A stretch of DNA of 64,000 nt, from contig BSYO01000026.1 in assembly GCA_033239525.1 (NCBI GenBank), positions 9,642,457-9,706,456 on the forward strand. Reading direction: 5' to 3'. The notes under the pieces are model-generated. The model searched no databases and was not told where the DNA came from. It saw only the letters and a program-made list of their open reading frames with translations. This stretch comes from Nepenthes gracilis. Its lineage: Eukaryota > Streptophyta > Magnoliopsida > Caryophyllales > Nepenthaceae. This document shows positions 12,601 through 23,215 of the stretch, in pieces (position 1 is the stretch's first letter; every line of letters begins with the position of its first letter). Made by a program: the position numbers and the translations under genes.

Positions 12601-15600
12601 AATATGGGTTAAGTATGAAGCTGCTAAATCACTGTGAACTAAACGCTCCTCCATTGAAAAAGAGATTGCTCAGGAAATGATGAGAGAAGGGATAGGAAAT
12701 ATGAGCTAGAATTGGTGGTTCCATAATATCTGATGAATAGCAAGATAATAGCCAAAGTATGCATTAACTTTTTGGTGAATTGTTTCAAGGGAAGTATGTT
12801 TATTGACACTGTTGATATTTCTTCCTATATCAAGCTTCGAGAGATAGTGCACACTGTTTGTTTAGAAAATAGTGTGCCATACTGACAGCTTTTCTCATTG
12901 TGGGATCTAATAATGATTATATGCATATGCAGTATTACCCAACAATGCAAATAGTCTATTCCCGTAGTGCACAAGACTTCCAAGTTATAATAGAACATCC
13001 TTACCATTACATCAAATCTCGAATTTCGTATTACCCAGTAAGAAGAATCAATTAGAGTTTCGGATCATTTTTGTGCTTCTTATGATGCCAAAAAAGTTTC
13101 TCATTTTTAGACTTGACTTTGTTATTAGTTTATGTAGCTTCTATATCAATAGGGTGGCTTTTGGAGGCAATATATCCTCACTTACACTGGCCGCATTGTG
13201 TTGCCCTTGTGGGGATTTAATTCAGAAGACATTGGAAAGATTCCTATTGTCAAGAGAACAATCAAAAGAGCAATGGAGCTGAGTTTTTACATCTAAAATC
13301 ACTTTGGTGTTCTACACATGATAAGTCACTTTAATGGACAAAAAAATCTGCTCACGCCTGGCAAAAAAGATTTGCCACTTCATCTCTCACATTCTCAAGT
13401 ATATATAAAAAGCCTTGATAGAATGAGGAAGATGTTTATATTTGAGGAGTGGACGGATAGTAATGGGCACAAAGCAAGCAGGAAAATAAATAGATAGTAA
13501 TGGGCACAAATCAAGCAGAAAAATGAAGTTCAAATTGTTTTAATACCATTTCAAACTTAAAGCATTGTTTTTGCACTTAAAAGTAATAGGTCCCCTTGTA
13601 AACATTGTTATAGGTTGCCAAGTTGCATAGAGAGATATTATGTTCCATACAGACATGTCAAGCAGAAAGAATGCTTACTTACATAGTTTATTGGTACAAA
13701 GATGTATATATAGAATAGGAAATTATCTGGGTTATTTTAGAATAGCCTATAATATTATGGAAAGGAGGAGATCTATTCTGGGATATTCTTGGTAAAATTA
13801 ATAGATAATAATTTACAACATGGATCCTAGCCATCCACGGTAGACAATGGAGGTGATATCCTTGCCATTAATTGATGAGGTGTCATTTCCATGTGAAGGG
13901 ATGTTCTTCCCTCATTTTGAAGAAAACCAAGAGAGTGGCCAAGCAATAGGTGCTTAGTTTGGGAATCCATGGGTGTCAAACTATGTTAAAGAGGTACAGA
14001 GGTGAGCTTGTGGTAGTATTGGAGAGGTACTTCATACTCTTTGTACTTCAAATTTTATATAGTTATATATGTGTTTCCTCTGAAATCTTATGTCTCTAAA
14101 CTTGAGGTTAAAACATTAAGAAAGGCCGACTCGCTCACATCATATAGCGGTGTGCTAGAAAAGTCTTGCAAGGATGACATAGGAAAAGTCTAATTGCAAA
14201 GAAAATTATGATAGCAGTAGATTACTTTAGTTATTTTGATGATAACTATTATATTTATCAATATTATATTTTAATAGATAAAATATATTCAAATCTAGAA
14301 CCTATAAATTTCTACCCAAAAATCGTTTCTTTGTTTGAATACAACTAACGTCACAGAGTTGAGATTTGCATATATTATGAAATTAATTCGATTTAAGTTT
14401 TTATTGTGACAATAAAATTTAAAAATATTTTTTTATAGAAACTATTCATCATGATGCTGTCGTGGATATACTACATGAGAAATTTGAATTTATATAATAG
14501 GAATAATAATTTTTTAGAGTTAGATAATCTGCAGAGATAGATGCTAGAAACTCAAATTAATTATACTGTAGTATTTTGCACATATCTCAATATACAAAAT
14601 TGACTTCGATTCAATTAAGTAGACTAATAAAAGTAGATTTGACCAATTTTTTAAAAATGATGATTTATGTTTTTTAGACTTGTCAATAATTCGATATGAA
14701 TTTTTTAACATAGAAGGAAGGTTCTGACACAACAATAAATATCAGATTGACACAGGTCTAGTATTTAAATTTTATCTCTCAAACGATAGCTTATTTGAAT
14801 TTGATGTTTTGTGGGATGAAATTAGACATAATGATGATGTTTCCAGATTATTTGTAGATTTTTTAAAACTCGATAACATTTTCTTTCAAATTTTTCAATA
14901 TGATGCTTTAATATTGAGATGATCCTTTGTACCCACGAGTTCCTTGTTCTCATATTCTATATGATCTCTCTTCTTCACACTTGAAGAGACCTTTCTTCAA
15001 CTTGAAAAATCAGTGCAAATATTGAGAAATATTGATCTTCTATTGAGCACAAAATTTTTATATCTTTGTTGAGATAAATCTATACATCACTTGCTTACAT
15101 TTTCTTTAAGAGAAAATTTTGTAATCACATTTTTCTTATAGAAGTAAAAGAATGAATGTATCACTCTTGAGCAAAATCTCCAAGTTTGGAGTATCAATTG
15201 TATTGTAAGGTTTGATATAAACCCAAGAGAAGAAGATCAAGTTTGGTAGATTTTAACTCTCAAACAACGCTTGGGGACTCAATATAATGCTGCCGAACCA
15301 GTATAAATACAGCGTCAAATCTCTCTTTGTCTACTCTTTATTTTTTTTAATGCATTTATTTTAGTTTTATATATCTAATATTTGAACAAACCAAAATTAC
15401 TAAAAATATGAAAACAACTTAATTCAACCCTTCTTAGGTTGATATTGAGACAACAAGGTGGAATTAGAGCCAAGGTCCAAGCAAAGGTAGAAGGGGAAGC
15501 TACACTTAAACAACACTAGAATTAAGGCTTTGTGGGAGCAAGCCATCACTGATGGAAGGTGACATCACCATGGCAAGCACAATGGAGGTTGAGGTGATGA

Positions 15601-18600
15601 CATCTACAAAGAAGCAGAGCACAAAAGCAATATCCAAGGACTCTTTCTCATGGTTTGGGGCTGGGCTTTCTAGTGTAGGAGAGCCCCAGAGATGTCCAAG
15701 GCCTAGGGAAGGACTAGTCTTAGAGAAATATTTTGATGCCCTGAAGAAGAGGGCATCAATGCTTTTGAAGAAGACTGGTGCAATTGGCAATCTCAGGAAA
15801 TAGTTTGATGACCTGAAGAGAGCATCAATGCTCTTGAGGAAGATCGGTGTCAATTGGCTACTCCAGGGGGAGTTAGTATTAGGAGAGGCTTGCTCGAGGG
15901 AACAAGACAGACTAGAACTGGGTTATGGATCGAGTGACCAACAATGGTCATTCATACTTAATTGGAGTCAGAGGATGAGGCACACGATGAGAGGTCAAGA
16001 GCCACATAACTGTGATGCTTATTCATGATGAGGATATCGTGAGAATAGGTGAGGGATAGTGTCATGGGTTGCTGGGGATATAGGCTAAGTACCACGCAGA
16101 CATGCAACAAAGTCTCACGTGTACAACTTATGTGTATAAAGATATACAAACCAAAATTTCTTGGCTGTAATAGGATAACTACAATAATATAGAAAGGGAA
16201 AAATAAGTACTTCATTCTAGATTTTTTTGTTAGGACAGTGCGAGCATAATTCTAGAAGACTTATAGATGGAGCTCTTTGGGGAGAAAATTCTTACACATG
16301 GATCCCACCCATCTATGGTGGAGGATGGAGAAGATATCCTAGCTCTCAATTGAAAAGGTTGCATTCCAATGTAGAAGGGTACAGGCAAGCCAAGAGAGTG
16401 GCCAAGCTAATGGTGGCCAGTTGTGAGAACCCAAAAGAGAGGCAAGGTGTTAAGAACTCTAGGGATGAACCTGTGGGTAAGAGTTTCGCAAAGGTATACC
16501 ATATTCTTCGTACTTACACAATTTCTATAGTAAAATGTTGTATCTTCTAAAAATCTTGTCCCTTTACACATGTGGGATGGAAATATCGGAGAAGAGTCAC
16601 TTATCTACATCAAACTGGGAGTTCTATGAAAGTGCCCAATGAGTGTCATAGGCTAGGAAGCATGGACATTCTTTCGACTTCAAAGTATAAGTGTTCAACA
16701 CGTGTCGGACACCAACACGCCCCGGATACAATGGGACATGTGTTGTACATGCTCAAACACGTGTTGATTTTTTCTTTTTTTGTCCAACACATTTTAGACA
16801 TACTCTGGACATGTCTCAACACGTTTAGAAAATTTTGAGTAATTTTATAATTTTTTAAAAAAAAATATAGGCCATTTTATAAATTTTAAAAAATATGGGT
16901 TGTTTAACAACTTTAAAAACTTAAAACAGTACATCTCTATTTCATTTCTGTCAATAATCCTCACTTCCCAGGAATATTAGTGAAGAAAGACTTCTTTTTT
17001 CGCAGTAAGCGACGCTTTTTTTTCACCAAATTTTTATAGGATACAGAATCAAAACTCAAAAAAGATGTGACAAATATGGAGGCGAAACAAATGAAGGCAA
17101 TGACACAGCTGATCTTTGGTGGAGTAAGGATTTAATTTCTTCATCATAAATAAAGGTAATAGCCCACAAATTAAATATAAAATAATAACATTTATCAATT
17201 AAAAAAATTCCATACCATAATTTTAGTTTACGTGTCCCCAACATGTCATATCCTTGATTTTTATAAAATAATGTGTCAGCGTATCGGTCTCGTGTCAACA
17301 TCTCACGTCAGTGTCTATACTTCATAGGTCATAGGGGAAGTGTCATTCCTGACACAGTGATTCATTTGGTTGAAGGAAAAAACCAGTGATGTAGGACAAA
17401 TACAAGGCTATGGATTGTTGCTACAGCATTCAATGAAAAGGGCGATATACATCAACAAACACAAAGCAATGCTTCAATATCCAAAACCAAACAGCCAGGC
17501 CTAGTAAGGCAGTAAGTAAAGCAGCAATTTTTGAACAAGAAATTAAACTCATTGATTAGGTACAGTAAACAAGTGCATACATTGCAAAAATTCAATTCTG
17601 TCAAAATGAGCACCAGCAATAAGCACAAACCTCAATCATATATTCCAAGTTAATGATCAAATCATGTCTATTGCAGCAAATGCGTAATCATGTGAGTGCT
17701 ATAGTGTTTGCGTTGTCTCTCCATGACTACAATCTAATACCAAATCTCCAAACCTGATTAACCAAAAACAGCAACTTCTCCCACTATGTGGGGTCTGTTA
17801 TGCATGATGGCCTTGGTTACTCCATTCAATCTAGTACTTATCCTACCAAAATAAAAATAATTTTAAAAACCTCAATATGACATTTTTCAAGTTCCTTTTA
17901 AGCCATTCACCCCAATTCTCCTTGCTTTTAACCTCAACCAAATTATTTTTTTATTTTATTCTTACTAATGTCTCAGTTAAACCATACATGTCCTCATTTT
18001 TTTCCTTCCTAATTTAATAAAACTTTTTTTTATCTTATATGAATGTCATCCTAATTATGTGCTACGTTCAACAAGAACCACCTGATAGGACCAGTACATG
18101 CTCCTAGCTGATTACTTACAATTAACATGCCCATAGATCCTAAAATAAATTAGATGGCAAACGAGCCCCCACAAATCCGCAGAAGAACAATCATGTAGGT
18201 AAAGATAGAAGTCAAATCATATAAAATAATCTAAACATAGCAACCCAACACCACTAGCACGAATAGAACAACAGCGAGATCAAGGTATCATTACCTAACA
18301 CCAGCATCGCCAACGATGCCGATGGCCATCCCAGCGCCCAACCCGGCAAGTCCACAAGCAATACCAGATGAGAAATGAGCATAACCGTCAAAGAGATAAT
18401 AAGATTTGGCCTTCGGATTAATGCCAGTACTGATGATAACAGCAATAATTAAACCGTAAATACCCAAAACACCAGCCATCACAACGGGAACGATAGACTT
18501 CATAACGAGCTCCGGCCTCATTACTCCCATTGATGCCACTCCAACTCCACTCTTCGCTGTCCCATATGCTGCTCCCATACCTGGACTTTTAGCAAAAACA

Positions 18601-18835
18601 GAAAATCTAACATTAGACAGACAAGATCGACGCTTCTTTATAATCATCAACCAACCGGAACAATGAATAATCAATAATTCGATCGAAAATGCAGAAAAAA
18701 CGAAAAATAAACAAAATTGGAGATTACATATTAAGAATTAGGGTTATGGGAAGTACATGAGAAGACAAGGGCCGCAGCCGCGCCGAGAAAACCGAAAAAT
18801 GGAGCCGTTTCATCGCCGTTGAACGTAGACGACAT
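6683..18835 (-). CDS. VHA-c: V-type proton ATPase 16 kDa proteolipid subunit c (three exons)
   Basis: The product forms the proteolipid ring of the V0 sector, which carries protons into the vacuole and other endomembrane lumens. Exons on the minus strand are 18835-18757, 18580-18295 and 6815-6683. All junctions are GT–AG and phases join exactly (T|GT for Cys, AG|A for Arg), giving 165 codons plus TAA, the normal plant length. Exon 1 encodes [20 protein letters not shown]. Exon 2 holds the first three membrane helices, with [24 protein letters not shown] and [12 protein letters not shown]. Exon 3 starts [12 protein letters not shown] and encodes helix 4 ([13 protein letters not shown]), in which Glu142 is the expected proton-carrying acid. 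It ends [10 protein letters not shown], where many homologues end in SRAE. The reading frame is intact. Intron 1 is 176 bp; intron 2 is about 11,479 bp, which is extraordinary for this gene. Confidence 0.95.
7565..7738. repeat. Short MITE-like inverted-repeat element
   Basis: The left end (AATACTATTTATCACACCC … TCTACAAC) and the complement of the right end (GCATTGCTACACATCC … TCTACAACCCC) are imperfect inverted copies around an A-rich middle. Total length is about 170 bp. The terminal pattern resembles short non-autonomous DNA elements common near plant genes. A similar one lies at 55290-55460. Target duplications were not resolved. Confidence 0.4.
8666..9280. repeat. Repeat copy A, TIR-bearing non-autonomous element
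   Basis: This block of about 615 bp is a diverged direct copy of 16678-17330. The match covers the whole length: a GTGTC/GACAC-rich head, then TGAGTAATTTTATAAT, a middle with AAAGACTTCTTTTTTC, and a tail with GTGTCCCCAAC. The ends are rough inverted repeats of each other (CAAAGTGTCAG at the left, complement of CATGCTTTATAG at the right). No protein is encoded. It is probably a non-autonomous DNA transposon; I do not assign a superfamily. Confidence 0.6.
9362..9423. promoter_or_regulatory. Palindromic TATA element and hairpin
   Basis: Positions 9362-9375 read CTCTATATATAGAG, a perfect 14-bp palindrome containing a TATA-box-like core. Twenty-five bases further, 9401-9423 form a perfect inverted repeat: GCTCTCTGCC, loop TGA, GGCAGAGAGC. 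A GA-rich tract follows to about 9560. The spacing would fit a TATA box followed by a transcript whose 5' end folds, as in the R region of an LTR, but no element was delimited here. Function is unproven. Confidence 0.35.
9400..9565. repeat. GA-rich low-complexity tract
   Basis: About 165 bases consist mainly of GAGAG, GGAGA and AGAGAAGG units on the plus strand. The 80-codon minus-strand frame across it is a low-complexity by-product and is not a gene. Such tracts are typical of plant LTR leaders or 5' UTRs. Confidence 0.6.
9890..10290. repeat. Direct repeat, first copy of a tandem duplication
   Basis: About 400 bases starting near CCACTCTTGTAATTTTAAAT and ending near TGTGGATATGATACC are repeated at 10565-10960. 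Shared landmarks in order are TTTTGATTTTCAGCA, TAGTTAACTTTATGGTAGTT, CCTATCATCACTAAT and AAAATTAATTTTCT. No protein is evident. The unit may be non-coding DNA of a retroelement. Confidence 0.65.
10565..10960. repeat. Direct repeat, second copy of a tandem duplication
   Basis: This is the diverged partner of 9890-10290. A flanking segment (GGAAAAATTACATCGAAG … TTATAAGGTTAAAAAAACCA) also occurs twice, at about 10530-10572 and 10966-11010. The duplicated unit is therefore longer than the 400-base core and spans about 430 bases. Confidence 0.65.
11440..12495. mobile_element. Harbinger-type MITE, non-autonomous
   Basis: The left end (GTTTGGTTATTGAAATGGAATAA) and the complement of the right end (ATTTGGTTGGTAGAAATAGAA) are imperfect terminal inverted repeats. 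Subterminal regions carry inverted pieces such as ATAATTATTC and GGGAATAACTA. The same head and tail occur at 19560 and 24535, where they enclose a PIF/Harbinger transposase remnant, so this copy is most simply a deleted derivative. Its middle (about 11650-12240) is very AT-rich and made of iterated AATATTACGTATATAT-like words. The frame at 12232-12612 runs from that array into the tail and is not a gene. Boundaries are accurate to about ten bases. Confidence 0.65.
12496..13800. other. Intron sequence without recognisable content
   Basis: This part of the V-ATPase intron 2 shows no protein match on either strand. The frames at 12825-13007 and 13073-13282 have no family motif. The sequence is less AT-rich than the MITE to its left and could be old retroelement DNA. 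Confidence 0.4.
13810..14100. repeat. Diverged direct repeat, left copy (Copia-like)
   Basis: The block from ACATGGATCCTAGCCATC through GAGAGTGGCCAAGC to TCTTATGTCTCTAAAC matches 16285-16565 in the same order. Shared landmarks are CATGGATCC, GATATCC, AAGAGAGTGGCCAAGC and TCTTCGTACTT/TCTTTGTACTT. The two could be old LTRs of one element, but the DNA between them does not form a recognisable gag or pol. Confidence 0.45.
14150..15475 (+). mobile_element. Copia-type LTR end with primer-binding-site-like sequence
   Basis: The stretch ends with AATTCAACCCTTCTTAGGTTG, a motif seen at the 3' end of many plant Copia LTRs. It is followed at about 15460 by TGGAATTAGAGCC, which matches the initiator-Met primer site TGGTATCAGAGCC with three differences. 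The LTR start was not located. The downstream frame at 15552-15803 (83 codons) lies where gag would begin but lacks recognisable gag motifs. A decayed Copia insertion is the best reading. Confidence 0.4.
16285..16565. repeat. Diverged direct repeat, right copy (Copia-like)
   Basis: This is the partner of 13810-14100, including CATGGATCCCACCCATC, GATATCC and AAGAGAGTGGCCAAGC. The 107-codon frame at 16227-16550 crosses it and has no known relatives that I can recognise. Confidence 0.45.
16678..17330. repeat. Repeat copy B, TIR-bearing non-autonomous element
   Basis: This is the partner of 8666-9280, about 650 bp in the same orientation. Its ends are better preserved: CTTCAAAGTATAAGTGTT at the left, and the complement of the right end reads CTATGAAGTATAGACACTG. 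This supports an element with terminal inverted repeats. The head is rich in CACGTGT, CGGACACC and TGGACATG words. The coding frames across it are fortuitous. Confidence 0.6.
18738..18745 (-). promoter_or_regulatory. Telo-box in intron 1 of the V-ATPase c gene
   Basis: The minus strand reads AACCCTAA twelve bases inside the first intron. Telo-boxes of this type are known near the starts of plant housekeeping and translation genes. One short match can occur by chance. Confidence 0.35.
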
Positions 18836-19080
18836 CGTGGATGATGGATTTAGCGAACCGAGTTGATTGGATCTGAGGGAATTGGGAGGTAAAGAAGACG
18901 TCAGTTGGCTTCTCTGGTTGTGCGAAATAAAATGATAGATTCTTGTACGAGCTCGTGATATTCGATTTAGGAGTGAGAAGCTTCGTTGTCCGACCCGAAT
19001 GTGAACTTTAGCCCGACCCAATTATTTAACATTTGGGCCGGGCTTCAATAGACCATTACTTGGACCGATTTGAATCCAAA
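18836..19080 (-). promoter_or_regulatory. 5' UTR and proximal promoter of the V-ATPase c gene
   Basis: The minus strand upstream of the ATG is pyrimidine-rich and markedly less AT-rich than the DNA beyond 19080. It contains TGGGCC/GGCCCA site-II-like motifs at 19034-19039 and a related TGGGTC near 19018, both common in plant housekeeping promoters. No clear TATA box is visible. A Harbinger element begins only about 480 bases further upstream, so the promoter is probably short. Confidence 0.5.
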
Positions 19081-20559
19081 TGTTTGGAAGGCAAAAAATA
19101 GGTTTTGTTATCTCATTTCAAATATAATATTAAATGATAAAAAATGGGTTTTTTTTATTGTATTTTTAAATATTATATTTTTAATTCTTTTTTTTTGTAA
19201 GTGTATTATATTATATTATATTTTTAATTCTTTTTTATTTATCTCAATAATCTAAATTAATATATACATTAGATAGTCGTTTAATTAGATTTGGATATTC
19301 GAAAGATAATGGGTCAGATTTTTATAACTCTGAATCTTACGCACCACAAAAAAATAAACTAAATGTAAGAGGTATATATGACTCATTTTTTGATATATCA
19401 TCTGACATTTAAATTAAGAATATTTCTATTCAAATTGAAAAGATAACGAGAAAATAAATACTAAAATTTAATAAGAAAATAGATGCAAGAATTGAAAATT
19501 CATGGGGATGAGTGTGAATTTGGAGGGCTTTGCTCCATTTTATGCACTCAAACATTGACGCTTACGTTTGATTGATGAAATAAAATAATGTGAAAATAGA
19601 ATAGTTATTTTCAAATAATACAATAGAATGTGAATATAGTTAAAAATTATTATTATCATATTTAGAGGTAAAATTGAATAAATTAAAAATTAATATTTTA
19701 ATATTTAATTTGTATAATGGTATAATAATTAAAATAAATATTTATCGTAATGACTTTTTTTACCCTTATTTAAAAAAAAGGATATTATTTTGTCTTATAT
19801 ATATATAATATAATATATATTTTAATCATATAAAATATATATTTAATAAATATTTAAATAATTACATGTATAAAATACATAATCATGTAAAATATAATTA
19901 TATATTATATAATATATTTTTGAATAATTATATATTTAAAAATTATATATATTTTTATCAAATAATATATAACCTATATGTATATAATATATTTACGTGC
20001 ACAAAATATTTAATAAATCAAGTAAAATATATATTACTTGATTAAATTTGGGTGTATATATATATACAAATTGTTCCATGTGAATATTTTAACAATATTT
20101 TTACAATATAGATTGTTCTGTATAAAATTTAATAAAATATGAAATCTGAAATCTAACAATTTCTGGAATAAAATTTAACATAAAATATACATGTTGGAAT
20201 ACAGTTTGAAACACAATCTAAAATATATACTTTAAAAACAGATTGTTTGAACAAATCTAATAAAATAAAATCTAACAAAAAATTTTTGAAATGAAATTCA
20301 ACATAAAATATATATAGTGATACACAATTTGGAACACAATCTAAAATATACATTTCAAAAACAAATTATTTGAACAAATTTAACAAAAAATCACCAACAA
20401 TTATTAAGATCTCCACATGTTTTACAATATAAATTATTTGATAAAATCCAATCTTTGTCATAGTAAAAAATTAAACAAGCTCGTTGTAGGTGTCGGATCA
20501 CATATGCATTTTGTATACACTACGTTCCTTGTCATTTGTGGGTAATTCATGAATTTCAA

Positions 20560-21120
20560 ACAATATTGTATATAATTATGCCATCTTTTGTTCATGTGTA
20601 TTGGCTTCTAAGTTTTTGCTCAACATTTCACTAAATTTGTTCATAATTGTACTCAATACATCAATTGTTTGGATAATACAATCAGTTAGTATTGTCACAT
20701 CTACACTAACCTTTTGTTTCCTTCCTTTGGATATCCCCGGCGCAGCTGGAATTGTCACATGTAGTTTACTTTGACAATAGGAATCATTAGTAGTGAATAA
20801 GTCTTCAATCCCCATTTCTTGAGTATCATTCATGTTTAATTACTTATTATCCGGTTCATTGTTTTAAAACTCCTCAAGGATGCCCTTGGCAGCCTTACAT
20901 ACTTCTGTGGCACGGTTTTTGCCATAAATTATTGACAAATCTTTAAAATATGGAAAATGACTTTTTCTCTTAACAGCAGTTCCCTTATAGCATTGTATTA
21001 ATAAAATACATATTAGTTTAATTTTTAACAAAATATAACACAATTTATACAGAATAATAACTCGGCTATGTACGCAGCAGTAAAATTTATATGCAACAGC
21101 AATAAATTGCATTTGAAAGC
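20560..21120 (-). pseudogene. Harbinger ORF1-like (Myb/SANT-like) remnant
   Basis: Two minus-strand frames, 21112-20864 and 20833-20576, read in sequence. The first carries FPYFKDLSIIYGKNRATE, which resembles the end of the Myb/SANT-like domain in plant Harbinger-associated proteins (FPYYDDLSIIFGKDRATG-type). The second is a C-terminal part with a Ser/Lys-rich linker and a helical tail. In the superfamily this protein partners the transposase in DNA binding and nuclear import. The amino-terminal part lies in decayed DNA above 21120, and stops separate the pieces. Confidence 0.55.
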
Positions 21121-22239
21121 AATTTCAACAAATTTAAATAGCAATAGCAGTTTCAATTTTAACTAACAGAATAAGCAGTTCTGTACGCAGTACATACTGC
21201 ATTTGGAAGCAATTCTATAAGCAATTTTGGAAGCAGTTGAAATTATCTATACGCATGCAGAATGGGCATTTTAATAACAAAATGGGCAATTTATTCAAAA
21301 TGCAGTTTATACAGCAGTAATGTTTTAAACTACTACTTAAAGTAGTTTAACGGAATGGACATTTTAATAACATATTTATCTGTATGCATTTCAAATATAT
21401 TGGGCATATTTCAAAGCAAAATGTATGCTTTATTCTATAGATGCTGTTTAGATAATTATTTAACAGAATAAATAGCCAAAACTTACCAATATGTATACAT
21501 TCCATACATGTTCTATAATAACCATTTTTCATACATTATCCCACCCAAATTTTGAAGTGTTTGTGCATGGTATCATATCATATATAATACTCCAATCCCT
21601 TTCTGACGTCTTTATTCTAGATACAATGTGTGAAATTACCTTCAAATCTGAATTTAATAATTTTTGTTGTAAAATCCTCTCCAACTTATATAAATAACCC
21701 GACTTAAAATCATTGTCAACATTATGTGTACCAATGTTATACTACTCGACCATACTAGCAATAAAAGTATCATCTTCATTAAGCTCTCATTTTCTTTTGG
21801 TATCCTTATCAAAGTGTGACATACTTAATTACGTTAATTTGTTATAATTATAAATAAGTAATCCAAAAGGCAGACATCAAAAAAGTTAGGACCAAGTCAA
21901 GTATATTCATCATCAATAATAGAATTGATGATATAAAATAACAAATATATAATTAGCACTACTCAAAGCAAATATGTCAAATGTATCATTCAATTATATC
22001 TCATTTCACTGGACATAGCATTTGTCAAATTATTCCTAAATGCACTCCAACCATCAATAAAATCTAGTTGTATTATCATATTCGTATCTTCGTCTAACAA
22101 ATCTTCCTAATACATGTCATTGTTTTCATCCTCAATAGGATTATAATCCATTTTATTTCTTATAAAATCATGCAGCAAACAACAAGTAATAATAACTCAA
22201 TTGTATGTTTGATTAGGATAAAATGATGGGCTTTTAAGG

Positions 22240-23215
22240 ATCCTCTACCGTATTTTCAGCAATCCAAAATACCTTTCAATAATATTATGAACAGTGACAT
22301 GTTTCATATTGAAGAATTCATTAGCTGTTCTTGGTTGATGGTTTTAATACCATTCATTTAAATGGTATCTCTGCCCCTTAAATGGTGTAAGAAATCCATT
22401 ATAATTTGTATATTCCACATCAACTAATTAGTAAGTACCTATATGAAAACATGTGATATTATTACGTAAAATAATCTGATTGTAAAATATTATGATTGAT
22501 TCGATAATTTAAGATCATACCGTTTGGAACTTTCAGTCCAAACCTTCTATTTAGCGCATATCATAAAATTCTAAAATCTGCTACAAATCTTTTCCAACCA
22601 AGGAGGACATATATAAATTGCATATCATAAGTACATATTCCTAATATATTTGTAATTATATCTCTCTTATAAGTTTGATATCTAGATTTGTCTATAATAG
22701 GTACCCTTATTTTTATATATGTTCCATCCAAAGTGCCTACACAACCGTACAAATAAACATCGAACTAAAATGAGTTATCTAATACATTTGTCACGTAGAT
22801 ATAACAATAAATATATGAAATAATTATCATATAGGGAACCATCTCTATCACTCGTTTGTGCAGTTCTCAGAAATAAATTCCGGTCGTCTAAATAAGTGTA
22901 CTTACATTTGTTTTGTTAAGGATAACACATTATTAAACATTTTACTCACCTTCTCATTCGACATCTGAAAATTATGTGTAATCACCTTATTTTTTTACAT
23001 GATGTGTAAGAATATGCAGGAACATTGCTACTTGCTCATCAATTAGTATGTGTTTTGATAGACAAAATTTTTTAATATTTGTTAACATCTCACACAGTTT
23101 GAGAAACGCGAGCCTACTCATTCTCAACATATTAATACAAGTGATATCATTGTCATATATGATTCGGTTGATATATTCTCTTTATTTTATAAAAGTTAAG
23201 TTTGTAAGATCTCAT
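22240..23215 (-). pseudogene. PIF/Harbinger transposase (DDE) remnant
   Basis: Minus-strand reading gives the family's blocks in order. At about 23210-23000 is the N-terminal region, with LRMSRLAFLKLCEML and EQVAMFLHIL. At 22752-22561 is the first catalytic Asp in GCVGTLDGTYIKI, followed by TNILGICTYDMQFIYVLLGW and the second Asp in VADFRIL. At about 22430-22250 are YTNYNGFLTPFKGQRYHLNEW and the catalytic Glu in NIIERYFGLLK. A probable intron separates the last two blocks. At least two stops and frame changes break the gene. The enzyme would have cut and pasted this element and its MITE derivatives. Confidence 0.8.

Larger units (their letters stand above)
6816..18294 (-). other. Intron 2 of the V-ATPase c gene (about 11.5 kb)
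   Basis: The donor GTAATG follows the Arg codon AG at 18294. The acceptor is ..GGGTAG just before A-GCA-AAT at 6815. The interval holds no host exon that I can see. It contains a MITE-like repeat (7565-7738), two direct copies of a 600-650 bp repeat, a tandem duplication (9890-10960), a Harbinger-type MITE (11440-12495) and Copia-like LTR remnants (13.8-16.6 kb). Open frames inside it, such as 7953-8171, 12232-12612 and 16227-16550, resemble no known proteins. Confidence 0.85.

Noticed and set aside
12232..12612. 126-codon plus-strand open frame
   Set aside because: It begins in a TG/TA microsatellite and runs through the tail of the Harbinger-type MITE. The translation only restates the MITE's inverted repeat.
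13073..13282. 69-codon plus-strand frame in the V-ATPase intron
   Set aside because: No motif, no neighbouring coding signal, and a length expected by chance.
17760..18080. Possible LINE or SINE tail (CCCACTATGTGGGGTCTG and following)
   Set aside because: The phrase recalls plant LINE/SINE 3' sequences, but I could not find a poly-A end, a reverse transcriptase part or target duplications.
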